The position numbers and the translations under genes are program-made. A stretch of 64,000 nucleotides of DNA, taken from assembly GCA_963664845.1 (NCBI GenBank), contig OY761615.1, positions 4,650,001 through 4,714,000 of the forward strand. Reading direction: 5' to 3'. The first letter of the stretch is position 1. Every line of letters begins with the position of its first letter. The notes under the pieces were generated by a model, which saw only the letters and a program-made list of their open reading frames with translations, searched no databases and was not told the DNA's origin. The stretch is from CAIYTF01 sp963664845. GTDB taxonomy: Bacteria; Bacteroidota; Ignavibacteria; Ignavibacteriales; Ignavibacteriaceae. Below are positions 61,588 through 64,000 of this stretch, in pieces.

Positions 61588-63243
61588 ATGAAGCATAAAC
61601 TTTGTTCCTTTAAATCACTTATCAGTTCATTTGCATTTGTGCTGTCTTTGCAAATGATTCTCCATGGGCAATCCGCAATTGAAGGAGAGGTCAAAGCCTA
61701 TTTAACCAACCTGCCCTTCACCGCACCCAAAATCGAAGCTCCTGTATTCAAACAGGCTCAGTTTTCGATAAAAGATTTTGGCGGTGTGGCAGATGGTCAA
61801 AGCATTAATACCAAAGCGATAAACGATGCAATCGTAAAGTGTTCAGAAAGCGGCGGCGGACGGGTGGTGATTCCGGCCGGTCTTTGGATAACGGGCCCAA
61901 TTGAACTAAAAAGTGATGTGGATCTGCATCTTGAAAAAGGGGCACTGGTTGTTTTTAGTGCTGACCACAGCCTTTTCCCAATTCTTGGTAATTCATCCAA
62001 GAACTTTGTGGTTCAGGCCCCGATCAGCGGTTCACGTTTGAAGAATATTGCAATTTCCGGGGAAGGTTTGTTTGATGGAAATGGTGCTACATGGCGTCCG
62101 GTTAAAAAGAATAAAATGACAGAGGGGCAGTGGAAAACATTGGTCCGCTCAGGTGGGGTTATTTCCGAAAAAGGGGATATGTGGTGGCCCAGCGCCCAGG
62201 CTATGAACGCCGAGAAGTATCTGAAAGAAAAGAGCAAAAAAGATATTACCAAAGAAGATTATGAATTATTAAGGGATTTCTACCGACCCAATCTGCTCAA
62301 TCTGGATCACTGTAAAAATTTGCTGTTGAGTGAATTTACCCTGCAGAACTCGCCCAAGTTTGCCATGTCGCTCCGGTTTTGTGAGAATGTTATTCTCCGT
62401 AAGGTTCAGGTGCTGAATGACTGGTGGGCTCAAAACGGTGATGGGTTGGATATAAGTGCCTGTAAAAATGTTCTGTATTATGGATGCACTGTTTCTGCCG
62501 GCGATGACGCCATATGCATGAAGGCCTCCGGGTCAAAGGAATCCGGTCCGGTATTGGAAAACATTGTAATTGCTGATTGCGTGGTATACAGTGGACACGG
62601 CGGTTTTGTAATTGGCAGTAATACTGACGGAGGGATGAATAATATTTCGGTAAAAAATTGTACTTTTGTGGGTACAGATGTTGGCTTACGTTTTAAAAGC
62701 GGTCCTGGTAAAGGAGGTTTGGTTGAAAATGTGTTCATTGACGGTATATACATGAAAAATATACTTCACGAGGCAATATTGTTTGAGTATTCTTACGAAG
62801 ACGGTGGAGTCGTGAAGATGAAAGACGATGATGTGAACACCCAAAAAATCCCTGTTTTTCGGAATATTCGCCTTAATAACATATATTGTGATGGCGCCGA
62901 GAAAGCTTTTGACGGCAATGCATTGGAGTCGTCAGCATTAAAGGATGTATCTGTCACAAATGGCACGTTTATAACAAAAGCTGGATTCGAAGGATCATAT
63001 ATTGAAGGGATACAGTTTGCAAACCTGAATTTGAGCTCATTAGTTAGTCCACTCTTCTCGTTTTCGCAAGCAAAAAATGTAGAACTGAAAGATATAGCAT
63101 TTTCTTCTGTTTCAGTGTTTTTAAAAGTGTCCGGTGCCAACTCATCGGATATACGAATCGCAGGTACCGATATGAAGAAAGCTGCAAAACCATTTGAGCT
63201 TTCAGAAGGTGCCGGGGCTTCCGCAGTAACAATCATAAAATAA
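61588..63243 (+). CDS. Second GH28 hydrolase
   Basis: A 551-aa GH28 enzyme with a signal peptide (LISSFAFVLSLQMILHG). The site is complete: N283-G-D285-G-L-D288, D306-D307 in AGDDAICMKAS, H337 in GHGGFVIGS and R368-F-K370 in RFKSG. Compared with the first GH28 it has an insertion around residues 165-220 (MWWPSAQAMNAEKYLKEK) as in exo-acting and rhamnogalacturonan-type enzymes. It also has an extra C-terminal beta-helix portion. No T9SS domain is present, so it is probably periplasmic. I saw no operator in the 162-bp gap before it. The regulator gene follows by 62 bp. Confidence 0.92.
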   Translation: MKHKLCSFKSLISSFAFVLSLQMILHGQSAIEGEVKAYLTNLPFTAPKIEAPVFKQAQFSIKDFGGVADGQSINTKAINDAIVKCSESGGGRVVIPAGLWITGPIELKSDVDLHLEKGALVVFSADHSLFPILGNSSKNFVVQAPISGSRLKNIAISGEGLFDGNGATWRPVKKNKMTEGQWKTLVRSGGVISEKGDMWWPSAQAMNAEKYLKEKSKKDITKEDYELLRDFYRPNLLNLDHCKNLLLSEFTLQNSPKFAMSLRFCENVILRKVQVLNDWWAQNGDGLDISACKNVLYYGCTVSAGDDAICMKASGSKESGPVLENIVIADCVVYSGHGGFVIGSNTDGGMNNISVKNCTFVGTDVGLRFKSGPGKGGLVENVFIDGIYMKNILHEAILFEYSYEDGGVVKMKDDDVNTQKIPVFRNIRLNNIYCDGAEKAFDGNALESSALKDVSVTNGTFITKAGFEGSYIEGIQFANLNLSSLVSPLFSFSQAKNVELKDIAFSSVSVFLKVSGANSSDIRIAGTDMKKAAKPFELSEGAGASAVTIIK

Positions 63244-63305
63244 TTATTGCAGATATCCCTTTTCAGATAGTAAAAAAACTTATTTATTAATACGGTGTCG
63301 CTAAA

Positions 63306-64000
63306 ATGAATAAAAAGTATCGTCCTGTAAAACTGGAGGATTTGGCAAAGAAGCTTAACGTTTCAAATGTTACAGTTTCAAAAGCGCTGCGAGATCATCC
63401 GGATATATCGATCGAAACAAAGCAGAGGGTGAAGGAACTAGCTGAAAAACTGGGCTATATGCCAAATCTCATTGCCCGAAACCTGTCCTCCCGACGTTCG
63501 AACACTATTGGGCTGGTTGTTCCGAAAGTTGCCCACATCTTTTTTTCCACTGTTATTGAAGCGGTATACGATACAGCTTTTGAGAATAACTATGAAATTG
63601 TTTTGACGATTTCCCAGGAACAGGCAGAACGCGAAAAACGCCATATTCAAACATTGCTCTCGATGAAAGTTGATGGGTTAATTGTTTCTGTTACACAGGA
63701 AACAACTGATCTTGAGATATTCAAACATGTAATGAAGCTGAACATTCCGATCGTATTTATTGATCGTGTTCCCGATCTCCCCGGTACATCAAGCATTTCG
63801 GTTGATGACCTTGGCGGGGCTTACACTGCAATTGAATATGCAATAAAGAAAGGGTATCGCAAAATTGGTCACCTGGGCGGTTATCAACATATCAATATTG
63901 GAAAAGCACGTTACCAAGGCTTCGAACAGGCAATGAATAATTGTGGTGTTCCTATTAACCCCAAATGGGTGCATTTTGGTGGATTTGGAGAAGAAGATGG
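63306..64000 (+). CDS. LacI-family transcriptional regulator (partial, runs off window)
   Basis: The first 231 residues of a LacI/GalR-type regulator, open to the window end. The N-terminal helix-turn-helix is KLEDLAKKLNVSNVTVSKAL, followed by the hinge helix region LGYMPNLIARNLSSRRSNTIG. The sugar-binding core starts at IGLVVPKVAHIFFS and contains VDGLIVSVTQE and IPIVFIDRVP. These proteins bind palindromic operators with a central CG and respond to a sugar or sugar acid. It is the only regulator in the window, and palindromes of the right kind lie before at least five units. It is therefore the prime candidate for the pectin-regulon repressor. The effector (perhaps a ketodeoxyuronate) is unknown. 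Confidence 0.9.
   Translation, partial: MNKKYRPVKLEDLAKKLNVSNVTVSKALRDHPDISIETKQRVKELAEKLGYMPNLIARNLSSRRSNTIGLVVPKVAHIFFSTVIEAVYDTAFENNYEIVLTISQEQAEREKRHIQTLLSMKVDGLIVSVTQETTDLEIFKHVMKLNIPIVFIDRVPDLPGTSSISVDDLGGAYTAIEYAIKKGYRKIGHLGGYQHINIGKARYQGFEQAMNNCGVPINPKWVHFGGFGEED

Noticed and set aside
1..64000. tRNA, rRNA, CRISPR arrays, prophage or transposase genes
   Set aside because: I found no cloverleaf-like segment ending in CCA, no regularly spaced repeats and no transposase, integrase or phage protein.

Overview
The window is a 64 kb, gene-dense but intergenic-rich segment of a bacterium from the FCB (Bacteroidota-like) superphylum. The best fit is an Ignavibacteriota-type lineage. Nine secreted proteins end in the type IX secretion (T9SS) sorting domain with the core NYPNPFNP. 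There are TonB-dependent receptors, a PorV-like protein, GGAG(TA) ribosome binding sites and promoters of the TTTG-N19-21-TAnnTTTG kind. Every gene I can support lies on the + strand. No tRNA, rRNA, CRISPR array or transposase gene is visible.

The window is one large pectin-utilisation locus. Positions 1-2250 hold two unrelated small genes (glyoxalase-like, nitroreductase) and a palindrome-rich gap. From 2248 to 9654 come a secreted cupin, a PL10 pectate lyase, a GH43 glycosidase, an esterase, a DUF4861 protein and an ExuT-like hexuronate transporter. From 9762 to 14630 a TonB-dependent receptor is paired with a T9SS beta-helix protein and no SusD. From 14732 to 25862 lies the cytoplasmic pathway: KduI, KDPG aldolase, a mannonate-oxidoreductase-type SDR, PPi-dependent phosphofructokinase, a HAD hydrolase, a YhcH-type protein, transketolase, KduD and UxaC.

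From 26009 to 44929 are secreted proteins: a small T9SS protein, a lone glycosyltransferase, a 1669-aa mosaic surface protein, two PL9 lyases, two PL1 lyases and two GH105 unsaturated glycuronyl hydrolases. From 45481 to 61425 are a 1506-aa mosaic protein with a dockerin-like end, a GH28, and an envelope operon (TonB receptor, 725-aa secreted protein, PorV-like and FadL-like barrels, T9SS protein). A second GH28 (61588) and the start of a LacI-family regulator (63306, cut by the window end) close the window.

Working model (inference): T9SS-exported PL9 and PL1 lyases cut polygalacturonan outside the cell. TonB receptors import the oligomers. GH28, PL10, GH105 and GH43 enzymes without sorting domains finish them in the periplasm. 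The transporter and KduI/KduD/UxaC/aldolase route then carries the uronates to central metabolism. Up to eight operator-like palindromes related to ACTTTAACGTTAAAGT lie in front of key transcription units. They are good candidates for sites of the LacI-type protein encoded at the right edge. Three of these leaders also share an ungapped 21-nt element not explained by the operator.
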